Below, piece by piece: positions 51,033-60,115 of a stretch of 64,000 bases of DNA. Where the stretch lies: positions 186,001 through 250,000 of the forward strand of contig NZ_CP172882.1 of the NCBI RefSeq assembly GCF_050529585.1, written 5' to 3'. The notes below the pieces were generated by a model. It did not search any database and was not told the DNA's origin. It worked only from the letters and a program-made list of their open reading frames with translations. The stretch comes from Enterococcus_D sp050529585. Lineage in GTDB: Bacteria > Bacillota > Bacilli > Lactobacillales > Enterococcaceae. The position numbers were made by a program, and so were the translations under genes. Within the stretch, counting starts at the first letter, position 1. Every line of letters begins with the position of its first letter.

Positions 51033-51869
51033 ATGAAGCCAATCATTGAATTACAAGAGATTACTGTGCGTTATAATGAAGAACAACGGGCAGCTTTAAA
51101 TAAGGTATCATTTTCTATCAATCAAGGAGAATGGGTGGCTTTGATCGGTCATAATGGTTCAGGGAAGTCTACTCTGGCAAAAACGATCAATGGTTTGATT
51201 TTACCCCAAGAAGGAACGGTTACGGTGGGGGATATGCCTTTGGATGAAGCCAATATTTGGCAGATTCGCAAGATGGTTGGTATGGTTTTTCAAAACCCAG
51301 ACAATCAGTTTGTTGGGTCTACCGTTGAAGATGATGTTGCTTTCGGTTTAGAAAATCAAGGAATTCCAAGGGATGAAATGTTGACCCGTGTCAAAGACGC
51401 TTTGGAACAAGTACGCATGAGTGAATTTTCGACTCGTGAACCAGCCCGCTTATCGGGTGGTCAAAAGCAGCGGGTAGCGATCGCCGGTGTGGTAGCCTTG
51501 CGACCTGATATCATTATTTTAGATGAAGCAACCAGCATGTTAGATCCAGAAGGGCGAGAAGAAGTGATCTCCACCATCAAAAAGATCAAAGAACAAAATA
51601 ACTTGACGGTCCTTTCGATCACCCATGATATCGATGAAGCCGCCAATGCCAATCGTGTTTTGGTGATGCGCGAAGGGGAATTGGTTCGAGAAGGAACGCC
51701 GGCAGAAATTTTCTCTGCTGGTCCAGAATTGATTGGACTAGGTTTAGATTTGCCTTTTCCTGAAAAATTAAAAGCTGCTTTAGCGCAGCGGGGAATCGAT
51801 GTACCAAAAGAATATTTGACCGAAGAAAGGATGGTGGATTGGTTATGGACATCCGTTTTGAACAAGTAG
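51033..51869 (+). CDS. ecfA1: ECF transporter ATPase EcfA1
   Basis: 278 aa from ATG 51033, behind AAGGAGT; the upstream in-frame ATG at 50970 has no site. ABC ATPase: Walker A GHNGSGKST at 39-47, VFQNPDNQFVGSTVEDDVAFG (the ECF Q-loop), LSGGQKQRVAIAG and IIILDEATSMLDP. With EcfA2 and EcfT it powers exchangeable S components for vitamins and metals. Overlaps ecfA2 by 25 bases. Confidence 0.96.
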   Translation: MKPIIELQEITVRYNEEQRAALNKVSFSINQGEWVALIGHNGSGKSTLAKTINGLILPQEGTVTVGDMPLDEANIWQIRKMVGMVFQNPDNQFVGSTVEDDVAFGLENQGIPRDEMLTRVKDALEQVRMSEFSTREPARLSGGQKQRVAIAGVVALRPDIIILDEATSMLDPEGREEVISTIKKIKEQNNLTVLSITHDIDEAANANRVLVMREGELVREGTPAEIFSAGPELIGLGLDLPFPEKLKAALAQRGIDVPKEYLTEERMVDWLWTSVLNK

Positions 51870-52711
51870 GATTCACCTATCAACCGCATTCGCCATTTGA
51901 ACAACGGGTCTTGTTTGATATTGACTTAACTATCAAAGAAGGGTCCTACACGGCATTAGTGGGTCACACAGGTAGTGGAAAATCGACGCTGTTGCAACAT
52001 TTGAATGCATTGTTGAAACCAACTAGCGGACATGTGACAATCGGTGAACGGGTGATCACACCAGAAACTGACAATAAAAATCTGAAGCCGTTGCGTAAAA
52101 AAGTGGGTATCGTCTTCCAATTTCCGGAATCACAGTTGTTTGAAGAAAATGTGGCCAAAGATATCGCTTTTGGCCCCAAAAACTTTGGTGTCACAGATGA
52201 GGCTGCACAAGTCTTAGCCAAAGAGTATATCCAATTGGTCGGTTTAGATGAAAGCTTTCTTGAACGCTCACCCTTTGACCTTTCAGGCGGACAAATGCGT
52301 CGCGTGGCGATTGCAGGTGTCTTGGCGATGGAGCCAGAAGTGTTGGTTTTAGATGAGCCAACTGCCGGATTAGATCCCCAAGGGCGTAAAGAAATGATGG
52401 AGATGTTTGAACGTCTGCACAATGAAAAGAATATGACGATTATCTTGGTGACCCATTTAATGGATGATGTGGCTAATTATGCCGACTATGTCTATGTCTT
52501 AGAAAAGGGCCGCATCGTTAAAGAAGGTGCGCCTGCCAATGTCTTTCAGGATATCAAATGGCTTGAAGCAAAACAATTAGGTGTGCCGACCGCCACGGCT
52601 TTTGCGGAACGCTTGCAAGCCAAAGGCGTTTCTTTTGCCCAGTTGCCATTGACTGCCGATCAATTGGCAGATGTTTTGGTTGAAAAGGGAGGCACCGCCG
52701 ATGATGAATAA
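51845..52711 (+). CDS. ecfA2: ECF transporter ATPase EcfA2
   Basis: 288 aa from ATG 51845, preceded by GGTGG inside ecfA1; a TTG two codons earlier is less likely. Walker A GHTGSGKST at 40-48, VFQFPESQLFEENVAKDIAFGP Q-loop, LSGGQMRRVAIAG and VLVLDEPTAGLDP. Heterodimer partner of EcfA1. Overlaps ecfT by 11 bases. Confidence 0.96.
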   Translation: MDIRFEQVGFTYQPHSPFEQRVLFDIDLTIKEGSYTALVGHTGSGKSTLLQHLNALLKPTSGHVTIGERVITPETDNKNLKPLRKKVGIVFQFPESQLFEENVAKDIAFGPKNFGVTDEAAQVLAKEYIQLVGLDESFLERSPFDLSGGQMRRVAIAGVLAMEPEVLVLDEPTAGLDPQGRKEMMEMFERLHNEKNMTIILVTHLMDDVANYADYVYVLEKGRIVKEGAPANVFQDIKWLEAKQLGVPTATAFAERLQAKGVSFAQLPLTADQLADVLVEKGGTADDE

Positions 52712-53498
52712 GTTGATTTTTGGCCGTTATATCCCAGGTGATTCACTGATTCACCGTTTGGATCCTCGGGTCAAATTGATTGCTAGTTTTTATTTTATTG
52801 CGATTATCTTTTTAGCCAATAACTGGCAGAGCTACTTACTGGCGGCTGTCTTTACAGTGTGCTGTATTTTGCTGTCAAAAATCGATTTTGGTTTCTTCGC
52901 CCGTGGTGTAAGACCATTACTATGGTTGATCTTGTTCACAGTTGCCCTGCAGATCCTCTTTACCACTGGTGGGACAGTTTATTGGTCATGGTGGATCTTT
53001 AATGTCACAGAATATGGCTTGCAAAACGGGGTCTTTATTTTTTGTCGATTTGTCTTGATCATCTTTATGTCGACATTGTTGACATTGACCACACAGCCTT
53101 TGGAACTTTCGGATGCGATCGAATACATTCTGCGTCCTTTAAAAGCGGTTCGTTTTCCTGTGCATGAGATTTCTTTGATGTTATCGATTGCCTTGCGATT
53201 TGTTCCGACATTGATGGATGAAACAGAGAAAATCATGAATGCGCAAAGGGCTCGAGGGGTTGATTTTGGAGAGGGCGGCTTATTGCAAAAAATGAAAGCC
53301 ATTGTTCCTTTGCTGATCCCCTTGTTTGTCAGCAGTTTCAATCGAGCAGAGGATTTGGCAACAGCAATGGAAGCCAGAGGTTATCAAGGGGGAGAAGGAC
53401 GAACCAAGTATCGGGTCTTGCATTGGCATCAAAGAGATACAATGGTTGTAGTCGTTTACGCTTGCTTCACCCTCGCATTGGTTTTCTTGAGAGGATAA
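52701..53498 (+). CDS. ecfT: ECF transporter transmembrane coupling protein EcfT
   Basis: 265 aa from ATG 52701, behind GGGAGG. Five or so membrane helices plus two coupling helices with the Ala-Arg-Gly signatures, QRARGVDF near residue 178 and MEARGYQGG near 224, which plug into EcfA1 and EcfA2. LDPRVKL at the N terminus is typical. Followed by a folded intergenic RNA rather than a close truA. Confidence 0.95.
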   Translation: MMNKLIFGRYIPGDSLIHRLDPRVKLIASFYFIAIIFLANNWQSYLLAAVFTVCCILLSKIDFGFFARGVRPLLWLILFTVALQILFTTGGTVYWSWWIFNVTEYGLQNGVFIFCRFVLIIFMSTLLTLTTQPLELSDAIEYILRPLKAVRFPVHEISLMLSIALRFVPTLMDETEKIMNAQRARGVDFGEGGLLQKMKAIVPLLIPLFVSSFNRAEDLATAMEARGYQGGEGRTKYRVLHWHQRDTMVVVVYACFTLALVFLRG

Positions 53499-53504
53499 AA
53501 TAAA

Positions 53505-53629
53505 AAAGAACCGTGACTTAAAACACCGTAGCAGAAATCTGACGAACTGCCTTCACCGATCATTAAAGATGAACGTTTGGGGGAAGGCAATCAGTGCTGC
53601 TATGTACCTAAGGAACGGTTCTTTATTTT
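53505..53629. ncRNA. Nested-helix RNA element between ecfT and truA
   Basis: Three coaxial helices enclose one another: AAAGAACCGT 53505-53514 with ACGGTTCTTT 53615-53624 (10 bp); CGTAGCAG 53527-53534 with CTGCTATG 53597-53604 (8 bp, one G-U); TGCCTTC 53548-53554 with GAAGGCA 53583-53589 (7 bp); plus TCAT/ATGA at the tip. T-rich on both outer sides (TTTATTTT on plus, TTTTTTATTTT on minus). Could be a terminator with a large folded interior, a cis-regulatory leader of truA, or a small RNA. No known class recognised. Confidence 0.5.
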
Positions 53630-53648
53630 GATGAAATAGGTGAATAAT

Positions 53649-54395
53649 ATGGTACGATACAAAGCGACGATCGCTTATGATGGCACCAACTTCCAAGGTT
53701 TTCAAAGACAGCCAAATGGACGAACAGTGCAAGAAGAAATTGAAAAAACGTTGACCCGCATGAACAATGGACAACCAATCCAAATACATGGGTCAGGTCG
53801 AACCGATGCTGGCGTCCACGCAGAAGGACAAGTCATCCATTTTGATTTTCCTCAAACTAGAATGCCTGAAAAAATGCGCTTTGGCTTAGATACCCAAACA
53901 CCAGAAGATATCGCAGTCAAAGCAGTTGAGATCGTGGATGATCACTTTCATGCCCGATATCTGGTGAAAGAAAAGACATATCAATTTCGGGTCGATATCG
54001 GCAAACCTCGAAGTCCTTTTCGACGACACTATGCCAGCTATTATCCGTACCCATTAGATTTAGAAAAAATACAGCAAGCATTGCCAGATTTGCTCGGTAC
54101 GCATGATTTCACCAGCTTTTGCGCCACGGGAAGTTCTGTGGATGACAAAACACGGACGATTTACGAGGCAACGATGACTGTAAATCCTGCTGGAGATGAA
54201 TTGACCTTCACTTTTCGCGGAGATGGTTTTCTTTATAAAATGATCCGCATCATAGTTGGTACATTGCTCAAGATTGGCAATGGACGGATGGCAGCAGATA
54301 GTCTGCCAGCGATCCTTGCGCAAAAAGACCGTAATGCGGCTGGGCCTACAGCCCATCCAGAAGGGTTGTATCTTTGGAAAGTGTCCTATGAATAA
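53649..54395 (+). CDS. truA: tRNA pseudouridine(38-40) synthase TruA
   Basis: 248 aa from ATG 53649, behind TAGGTG; a GTG at 53640 overlaps that site. Makes pseudouridine in the anticodon stem of many tRNAs. Catalytic Asp53 in GSGRTDAGVHA, with YDGTNFQGFQRQ before and FRGDGFLYKMIRIIVGTLL after. Usually truA is followed by rplM-rpsI in Firmicutes; here it ends at a terminator. Confidence 0.96.
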   Translation: MVRYKATIAYDGTNFQGFQRQPNGRTVQEEIEKTLTRMNNGQPIQIHGSGRTDAGVHAEGQVIHFDFPQTRMPEKMRFGLDTQTPEDIAVKAVEIVDDHFHARYLVKEKTYQFRVDIGKPRSPFRRHYASYYPYPLDLEKIQQALPDLLGTHDFTSFCATGSSVDDKTRTIYEATMTVNPAGDELTFTFRGDGFLYKMIRIIVGTLLKIGNGRMAADSLPAILAQKDRNAAGPTAHPEGLYLWKVSYE

Positions 54396-54403
54396 AAGAT
54401 GAT

Positions 54404-54441
54404 GAAAGCTGCGGCGGGATGCAACCTGTCGCAGCTTTTTT
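54404..54441 (+). terminator. Terminator of truA
   Basis: AAAGCTGCG pairs with CGCAGCTTT (inner GCGGG/CCTGT extends it), followed by six T. Overlaps the region before the convergent MFS stop. Confidence 0.88.
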
Positions 54442-54448
54442 ACGTTGA

Positions 54449-55705
54449 TCAAGCGTCCGATTTGGGCAATTCAATGTGCTTCTTTGCTTTGAAAGCAGTA
54501 TAATATGCGAATAATCCCACGATCATGGACAAAACAAAGTATAAGAGCCAACTCCAAAGAATCAGTGAGCGATTAGCGATGCCTAAGAAAACCAATTGAC
54601 CGATGGGGCCGCCTAACATGACCACGGTTGAAATAAACCCGCTCACGAGGGCTAGATAGTCTTCATCGATTTCCCTGATGACATAGGCTGAAAGCCGAGG
54701 ATTGATTTTACCGATCAAATAACCAACAATGAAGAGGGAAGCCAGCATCAACCAACGATTGCCAATCCATAAGAAATTCAATGCAACCAAAGCCATCACT
54801 ATTGCAGTATAGCCAATTAGTCGAATCAACCCCATTTTCTGGAACCAATCATTGGTGAATAAGGAACCGGCAATCATACCAATTGAAATAGTGATTCCCG
54901 TCATCGCAACGGTATTTCCATATGAGGCAAACCATAGATTTGTGGCAGCCAATAAGTCGATATTCATGAGGCCTGATGTGCTAGTAGCCAGTGTATTGAT
55001 CATAAAAGCGAATAACAATACCTGCTTAAGGAAAGGTCCAGCTGTGATCAAACGAAAGGCTTTTGTGGTGTCTGCCAAAAAGTGGCCGTTTTTTTGTTGG
55101 CTTTGGTTTGCTTGTGCAATGAAAGACTGTCGATGCCCAAAAATCACAGTTGCTGCTAAGAAGAAAGTCATCGCATTGATGATGCCAAATAAAGCGAATT
55201 GGTGGTTCATCAATACAATGGCCCACGCACCGATGCCTTGGAAAATGATTTGGACAGTCGTTTGACAGGCCGTCTGAAACCCCATTGCTTGATCGAGTGA
55301 TGCTACAGGAACCAAGCGACGTACATAGGGCAATTGCAAGCCGCTACTATAGGCACCCAGACAGTCCGAGATGATGTTGATCGCTAAAAGGATCAAGAAT
55401 ATCAGCAGACTTGCTGGCAATTGGATCAAGTAAGCCAAGAGCAAAAACAGCAGTCCTTGAAGCAATTGGCTAGAAATTATCCCACGGACTTTATGACGGG
55501 TACGATCAGCCAGATGCCCAGTAACGATTTGCAATAAGCTGGGCACGAGCATCGCCATGGAAGCCAATGATACAGCCAGCGTGTTAAAAGGCAATGTACT
55601 GGCATAAATCACAAAAACGATATTGAATAAGCTCATGCCGACCCCGCTTAGTAGCGCAGCATTGACGAGGGCGCGATACCCTTTGTTTTGAAGATAGACT
55701 TGCAT
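54449..55705 (-). CDS. Major facilitator superfamily transporter
   Basis: 418 aa, 12 predicted membrane helices, with the loop 2-3 motif GHLADRTRHKVRG that matches the MFS motif A (GxLaDrxGrkxx). Probable drug or metabolite efflux pump. Only a weak ribosome site (AGAGATG) is visible. It is divergent from an Rgg-type regulator with 128 bases between; that regulator is its likely controller. Substrate unknown. Confidence 0.85.
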   Translation of the reverse strand: MQVYLQNKGYRALVNAALLSGVGMSLFNIVFVIYASTLPFNTLAVSLASMAMLVPSLLQIVTGHLADRTRHKVRGIISSQLLQGLLFLLLAYLIQLPASLLIFLILLAINIISDCLGAYSSGLQLPYVRRLVPVASLDQAMGFQTACQTTVQIIFQGIGAWAIVLMNHQFALFGIINAMTFFLAATVIFGHRQSFIAQANQSQQKNGHFLADTTKAFRLITAGPFLKQVLLFAFMINTLATSTSGLMNIDLLAATNLWFASYGNTVAMTGITISIGMIAGSLFTNDWFQKMGLIRLIGYTAIVMALVALNFLWIGNRWLMLASLFIVGYLIGKINPRLSAYVIREIDEDYLALVSGFISTVVMLGGPIGQLVFLGIANRSLILWSWLLYFVLSMIVGLFAYYTAFKAKKHIELPKSDA

Positions 55706-55731
55706 AAATTCATCACATCTCTTTCTGTTGG

Positions 55732-55761
55732 TTGTACAGTAAGTATAGAATCATTTATACT
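55732..55761 (+). promoter_or_regulatory. Promoter region of the second Rgg-like gene
   Basis: TTGTAC (55732-55737), 18 bases, TATACT (55756-55761). The AGTATA-N8-TATACT dyad (55742-55761) places a -10-like box on each strand, so the divergent promoters overlap. Confidence 0.45.
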
Positions 55762-55776
55762 AGGAAGATCTATATA

Positions 55777-55790
55777 TCCACTATAGTGGA
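55777..55790. promoter_or_regulatory. 14-bp palindrome between MFS and Rgg-like genes
   Basis: TCCACTATAGTGGA is fully self-complementary and lies just downstream of the predicted transcript start of the regulator. Candidate operator for autoregulation. Confidence 0.45.
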
Positions 55791-55833
55791 ATAATAATCT
55801 TGCATCGCTACGTTTTTAGAAGGGGAGTTTGTC

Positions 55834-56817
55834 ATGGAGGAAGGAAAACTTTTCAAACAATTACGCCAAGCACGAGGGTTTACCTTGGCGCAACTATCGG
55901 ATACACAAAATAGCCGTTCTTTTATCAGTAAATTTGAAAGTGGCGCATCGAACATCACTCTGCATCGCTTAGCGCATTTGTTAGAAAAAATCAATGTTTC
56001 TTTCGAGGAGTTCTTGTATTTACGCGGTTTAAGTCAAGGAAAAGCTGATTTTAGCAACTTGCTCCAAACACCCATGTACCTTACAAGTTCATTCATTGAA
56101 CAACTTGATCGCATATTGGCCATCAATAAAGATGTCTATTCGAGTAACGAGACCTTACAACGTGGATTGAAGCAAATGACAGCTCTCAAAGAAGAGATAG
56201 CAGCTACGCATGGCAATGGCTTTATTTTATTATATGTTGATTTTATGACGCATATTTTTCAAATCAATCTAGAAGAGGAAAACACGCAAGTGCGGACAGA
56301 TCAATTTTTTGAAACCTATCGTCTGCGTACAAGACCTGTGGTTTCTTATTTGTTGAAAGTAGATGATTGGGGTGTCTATGAAGTGTTGCTGTTTCGTTAT
56401 TTTCAATTCTTGTTTCCTGTTGAAACCTCTCATCGCTTGCTGAAAACGGCGATCTCTCGAACCAAAAAAGAAACAGGATTAGCTGTGATGCGTGAAGTTC
56501 AATTGGATTTGCTGTTTGGTACCTTTAGTACGTTTATCAACTTTCGCCATTTTGAGTGGGCAAAAGAAGTTTTGGCTATCGCTGAGGAAGTCTTATTCAA
56601 CCGTGGTGACTTGCTGAATAGCACCAATCTGCTTTGTTATCAAGGCTGGTATTGGTATATTTTAGGGGATACGGAGAAAGGGATGCAGAAATTTGAACAG
56701 GGGTTGTCGGTTCTTCGGATTTTAAAACAACCCGAATTGGTCAATGTATGGGAAAAAATGGTAAAGATCATCAAAAAAAATGCGATTGATTCAAGTAAGT
56801 ATATGGTATTTAGATAA
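55834..56817 (+). CDS. Rgg/GadR/MutR-type transcriptional regulator
   Basis: 327 aa. Residues 5-62 form the XRE helix-turn-helix (FKQLRQARGFTLAQLSDTQNSRSFISKFESG, with INVSFEEFLYLRG); the long C-terminal part is all helical with repeats as in peptide-binding Rgg proteins. AAGGGGAG precedes the ATG. Divergent from the MFS transporter and followed by its own terminator. No short peptide gene is visible in either flank, so the signal may be encoded elsewhere or be different. Confidence 0.85.
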   Translation: MEEGKLFKQLRQARGFTLAQLSDTQNSRSFISKFESGASNITLHRLAHLLEKINVSFEEFLYLRGLSQGKADFSNLLQTPMYLTSSFIEQLDRILAINKDVYSSNETLQRGLKQMTALKEEIAATHGNGFILLYVDFMTHIFQINLEEENTQVRTDQFFETYRLRTRPVVSYLLKVDDWGVYEVLLFRYFQFLFPVETSHRLLKTAISRTKKETGLAVMREVQLDLLFGTFSTFINFRHFEWAKEVLAIAEEVLFNRGDLLNSTNLLCYQGWYWYILGDTEKGMQKFEQGLSVLRILKQPELVNVWEKMVKIIKKNAIDSSKYMVFR

Positions 56818-56821
56818 ACAA

Positions 56822-56861
56822 AACATCACAGTCATGCCTGTAGCATGTCTGTGATGTTTTT
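56822..56861. terminator. Bidirectional terminator between rgg-like gene and yfhO
   Basis: AACATCACAG and CTGTGATGTT arms with an inner CATGC/GCATG stem, followed by TTTTT. The convergent yfhO stop lies 5 bases on. Confidence 0.9.
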
Positions 56862-56866
56862 GTTTT

Positions 56867-59509
56867 TTATTCCATGTGTTGTGGTGAATCAACTGTCTGT
56901 GCGCGTTGTGCTTGTCGGGTCAAGTAGGCTTTATAAACAAAAAGAAACAAGACGAACAAAGCGATGCAGACAAAGAACAAACAAACACCAAGCAGGAAAC
57001 CTTGTGGTAAATAAGTCAATTTTAGCTGGTGTGTACCGCTAGGGATCGTGATACTGACAAAACCGTCTTGAAAAGCGGTGATCGGTACAGATTCACCGTC
57101 TAACGTGGCGGACCACCCTTTGTCATAAGGAATCGTCGTCACCAATTGTTGTTCAGTGTCTGTGGTGATCTCAGCTTCCGCACTGCGATTCCCTACAGTC
57201 ATCTCCACACCACTGTCTTGGATCGTGTTCACGGCTGCTTGGTATGCTTGCGTGTCCAAAGTCACTACTTGCGGATTTTGGAAAGAGATCTCATCAGTGC
57301 CATAGAAACTTGCGGTAAATTGAACGGTTGTCGCTTCATCAAATGAGCCAAGATCATAATACTGTCCGTTGATGCTGATTTGCGTTTCTCGTTTGATGCC
57401 ATTGACGGTGACTGTCGCTGATGAACTGTCTAGTTCGCCAAAATTTGCTGGATACAAACTCAGATAGGCTTGGCTATGCGCAGGAACTTCTACTTGCCAA
57501 GTGACTTCTTTGGCTTCGTTGAAGTTTTGTTCGGTCAGCTTTGTATACATGCCGTCATCTGAGATATCCGTATTTTTCGTATGGATCACCGTGATCGGCT
57601 GAAAGGCAAAGTACGTATAGTTGGCATTGGCTAAACCATTGATCAAATTGGTCTGGCTCGTTAAATTGTCATTTGCCGGTTGTTCGATCTGATTGATCGA
57701 TGGATCTGCCAAGAAAGCCAAAGGCAATGCATTTTTATTTTCATATAATTTGTAAGCCCCTGATTCTCCAACGCGTTCAAAGCCATACTTCGTTAGATTT
57801 TGTTTGGAAATATTGTACTTGATTCCAGTGAAGGCATCCATAAGCAATGTATTGTTCAAATAACGAATGTTTAAATTGGTCCCCCGCGAGCGAAACCCTA
57901 GTTGGTCTAAATAACTAGAAGAATTACGGTTTCTGATCGAAGAAAACATACTGATGCCGCTATACCCATAATTGATACTATCATTCGATGAAACGGGGTC
58001 TAGATTTTCCAGACGGAAAAAAGTGTCATTGGCTTCATCTGCTTGCGTCACCAATGTTTTGATGTCGTTATAGGGTTCAGTATACAGGCTGCGAGAAGCA
58101 TAGTTCCAATCGTCCAAAATACCACGCAGCATGCCGCTGGTGTTGATCGCCATCTCGCCGCATACGAAGACCAATAGTAAAATAGCGACTTTGTTGAGGG
58201 ATAGTAAACCTGCTTGTCCAAAGCTGATACAGAGTAGATAAAGAATCAAGAACACAATAGTTAATGCAAAGGAAGTGATCGTAACGTATGCATAGCTATC
58301 GGTTCCTTTTAATGCATAGGAAAGGGCGAAGACGACAATGGTCGATAAAGTGATGATCACAAACAGACCACGATCTTTTTGCCACAACTGTTCCCAGCCG
58401 TAACCTGCAAGCATGATCACCAAGAAAGAAAAGAGATAGGCATAACGGAATAGAAACATATTCGGTGCATGCATACCATGCCAAAAAAGATTCAATGGAA
58501 CAATATAAAAACTAGCGATCAATATGCCAAACAAAGCGCCATAAAGCAATTTATCTTTGAGGGGTACGTTTTTGGAAACAAAATACAAGATACATAGCAA
58601 TAAGGGTAAAAGACCAATGTAGATAAAAGGAATCGAGCCATATTTGGTCGTATCATATACGCCAACCATGTTCTTCATCACGATGTCCAAGACATCGGTG
58701 GCTTCGGTTTTGAATTTCGTTACGGTGGTCAAGGCTTCACCATTAGAGTGCAGATCCATCACGGCGGGTAAGACGATGAGCATAGAGGCACCGCCTGCCA
58801 ACAGCGACGTGATGCTATAGGGGATCACAGCACCTTTGGCTTGCCGCCAGTTGCGTCCCAACTGAACGAGACAATAAAGAACAGAAAAAATACCGATCAT
58901 AAAGCCCATATAAAAACTGGACAAAAAAAGCAATAAATAACTGACAAAAAGCAAGATCGGCTTGCGTTTTTTGATCAATCGATCGATACCTAAAATCACC
59001 AATGGCAAATAAATCATCGCATCCAGCCACATGATCAATTCTGAGTGGGCGGTAATGAAAGACATCAGCGCATAGCAGACTGACAACGTGACATGCTGCC
59101 AACGCTGGATTTTAAAGGATTGACTCGCATAGAACCAAAAGGCCAATCCTGCGCTGCCGATTTTGATCAATGTCAAAAAGTAAAGGGCATCTGGCATCAA
59201 TTGATTGGGAAACAATAAAACAAGCGGCGTAAAGATCCCGCCCAAATAATAGGAAATCAAGGCCAAATAATTCAGGCCGAGAGACGCATTCCATGTATAA
59301 AAGATACTCTGTTTGCCTAAAAGCATATTCCGAAAACTAGCATGGAAATTTGAAAATTGAGAAAAGGCATCACTCGCCAAAACACTGCGGCTGCTGCCTG
59401 GATAAATACCAATCGTTAAATAAATCAGCGCCATGATCAAAAAGGGCAAGAAAAAACTAGCCAGCATATAACGGCGATGTTCTTTTACAAAAGATTTGAT
59501 AGTTTGCAC
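56867..59509 (-). CDS. yfhO: YfhO-family integral membrane protein
   Basis: 880 aa. About a dozen N-terminal membrane helices of the GT-C type, including FSQFSNFHASFRNMLLGKQSIFYTWNASLGLNYLALISYYLGG, followed by a large extracytoplasmic domain (about residues 480-830) and a last membrane helix. YfhO proteins of Bacillus, Listeria and Staphylococcus glycosylate teichoic acids outside the membrane using lipid-linked sugars. The N terminus MQTIKSFVKEHRRYM is basic. Single gene. Confidence 0.88.
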   Translation of the reverse strand: MQTIKSFVKEHRRYMLASFFLPFLIMALIYLTIGIYPGSSRSVLASDAFSQFSNFHASFRNMLLGKQSIFYTWNASLGLNYLALISYYLGGIFTPLVLLFPNQLMPDALYFLTLIKIGSAGLAFWFYASQSFKIQRWQHVTLSVCYALMSFITAHSELIMWLDAMIYLPLVILGIDRLIKKRKPILLFVSYLLLFLSSFYMGFMIGIFSVLYCLVQLGRNWRQAKGAVIPYSITSLLAGGASMLIVLPAVMDLHSNGEALTTVTKFKTEATDVLDIVMKNMVGVYDTTKYGSIPFIYIGLLPLLLCILYFVSKNVPLKDKLLYGALFGILIASFYIVPLNLFWHGMHAPNMFLFRYAYLFSFLVIMLAGYGWEQLWQKDRGLFVIITLSTIVVFALSYALKGTDSYAYVTITSFALTIVFLILYLLCISFGQAGLLSLNKVAILLLVFVCGEMAINTSGMLRGILDDWNYASRSLYTEPYNDIKTLVTQADEANDTFFRLENLDPVSSNDSINYGYSGISMFSSIRNRNSSSYLDQLGFRSRGTNLNIRYLNNTLLMDAFTGIKYNISKQNLTKYGFERVGESGAYKLYENKNALPLAFLADPSINQIEQPANDNLTSQTNLINGLANANYTYFAFQPITVIHTKNTDISDDGMYTKLTEQNFNEAKEVTWQVEVPAHSQAYLSLYPANFGELDSSSATVTVNGIKRETQISINGQYYDLGSFDEATTVQFTASFYGTDEISFQNPQVVTLDTQAYQAAVNTIQDSGVEMTVGNRSAEAEITTDTEQQLVTTIPYDKGWSATLDGESVPITAFQDGFVSITIPSGTHQLKLTYLPQGFLLGVCLFFVCIALFVLFLFVYKAYLTRQAQRAQTVDSPQHME

Positions 59510-59618
59510 AAATACTCACCTAATTCTTATGAAGTTTTTTTTAGTTTACCACAAGTAAATCAATTAAAAAAACAATCGCCTATCTAGTTTAATGAAAAAA
59601 CAAGTGAAAAAAGAGTAC

Positions 59619-59647
59619 AAAAAAAAGACCGTTCCTCAGAACGGCCT
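59619..59647 (-). terminator. Terminator of rpmB
   Basis: Minus strand GGCCGTTC-TGAG-GAACGGTC followed by eight T. Confidence 0.9.
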
Positions 59648-59659
59648 GAAAAGGTGTGT

Positions 59660-59848
59660 TTACACGCGCTCAACTTTTCCAGATTTCAAAGCACGAGTTG
59701 ACACCCAAACTTTTTTAGGTTTTCCGTCAATCATAACGCGAACTTTTTGCAAGTTAGGTTTCACAGTACGTTTTGTCGCATTCATTGCGTGAGAACGATT
59801 GTTTCCACTTGTAGTTTTACGTCCAGTAAAGTAACAAACTTTAGCCAT
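59660..59848 (-). CDS. rpmB: 50S ribosomal protein L28
   Basis: 62 aa. MAKVCYFTGRKTTSGNNRSHAMN and the NLQKVRVMIDGKPKKVWVS block identify it. One Cys only, so the zinc-free form. AAAGGAGG before the ATG. Divergent from the Asp23-family/fakA genes, the usual Firmicute arrangement. Confidence 0.97.
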   Translation of the reverse strand: MAKVCYFTGRKTTSGNNRSHAMNATKRTVKPNLQKVRVMIDGKPKKVWVSTRALKSGKVERV

Positions 59849-59905
59849 GTGGTTATTTCCTCCTTTGCCTTGATGTTGGAGCGCAATTTCAGCTCATACC
59901 ATCTG

Positions 59906-59934
59906 AATTTATCATAGAATGCTGAAAAATGCAA
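59906..59934 (-). promoter_or_regulatory. Promoter of rpmB
   Basis: Minus strand TTGCAT (59929-59934), 17 bases, TAAATT (59906-59911) with an extended TG upstream of the -10. Confidence 0.65.
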
Positions 59935-59953
59935 GTGGAATTTCCAAGAAACA

Positions 59954-59982
59954 TTGACTTTTCACGGTAAACATTGTAAATT
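59954..59982 (+). promoter_or_regulatory. Candidate promoter 1 of the Asp23-fakA operon
   Basis: TTGACT (59954-59959), 17 bases, TAAATT (59977-59982). A second candidate, extended TGA-TAAAAT at 60062-60069, lies closer to the gene. Both would face away from rpmB. Confidence 0.5.
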
Positions 59983-60115
59983 AAACAAGGTCAGCATAGA
60001 TAAAGTTCTGCTGTAACGCCCCTTTTCCTATGTCTCATCCTTTTATTTGCAGTACAGCTATGATAAAATATGTAAAGTAGAAAGATGGGAATTTCCCCTT
60101 TAAGGAGGCTATATA

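Noticed and set aside
53505..53629. SRP (4.5S) RNA or another housekeeping small RNA at the ecfT-truA gap
   Set aside because: The conserved SRP RNA apical loop sequence is missing, and the helices do not match tmRNA, RNase P or 6S RNA features that I can recognise. Left as an unassigned structured element.
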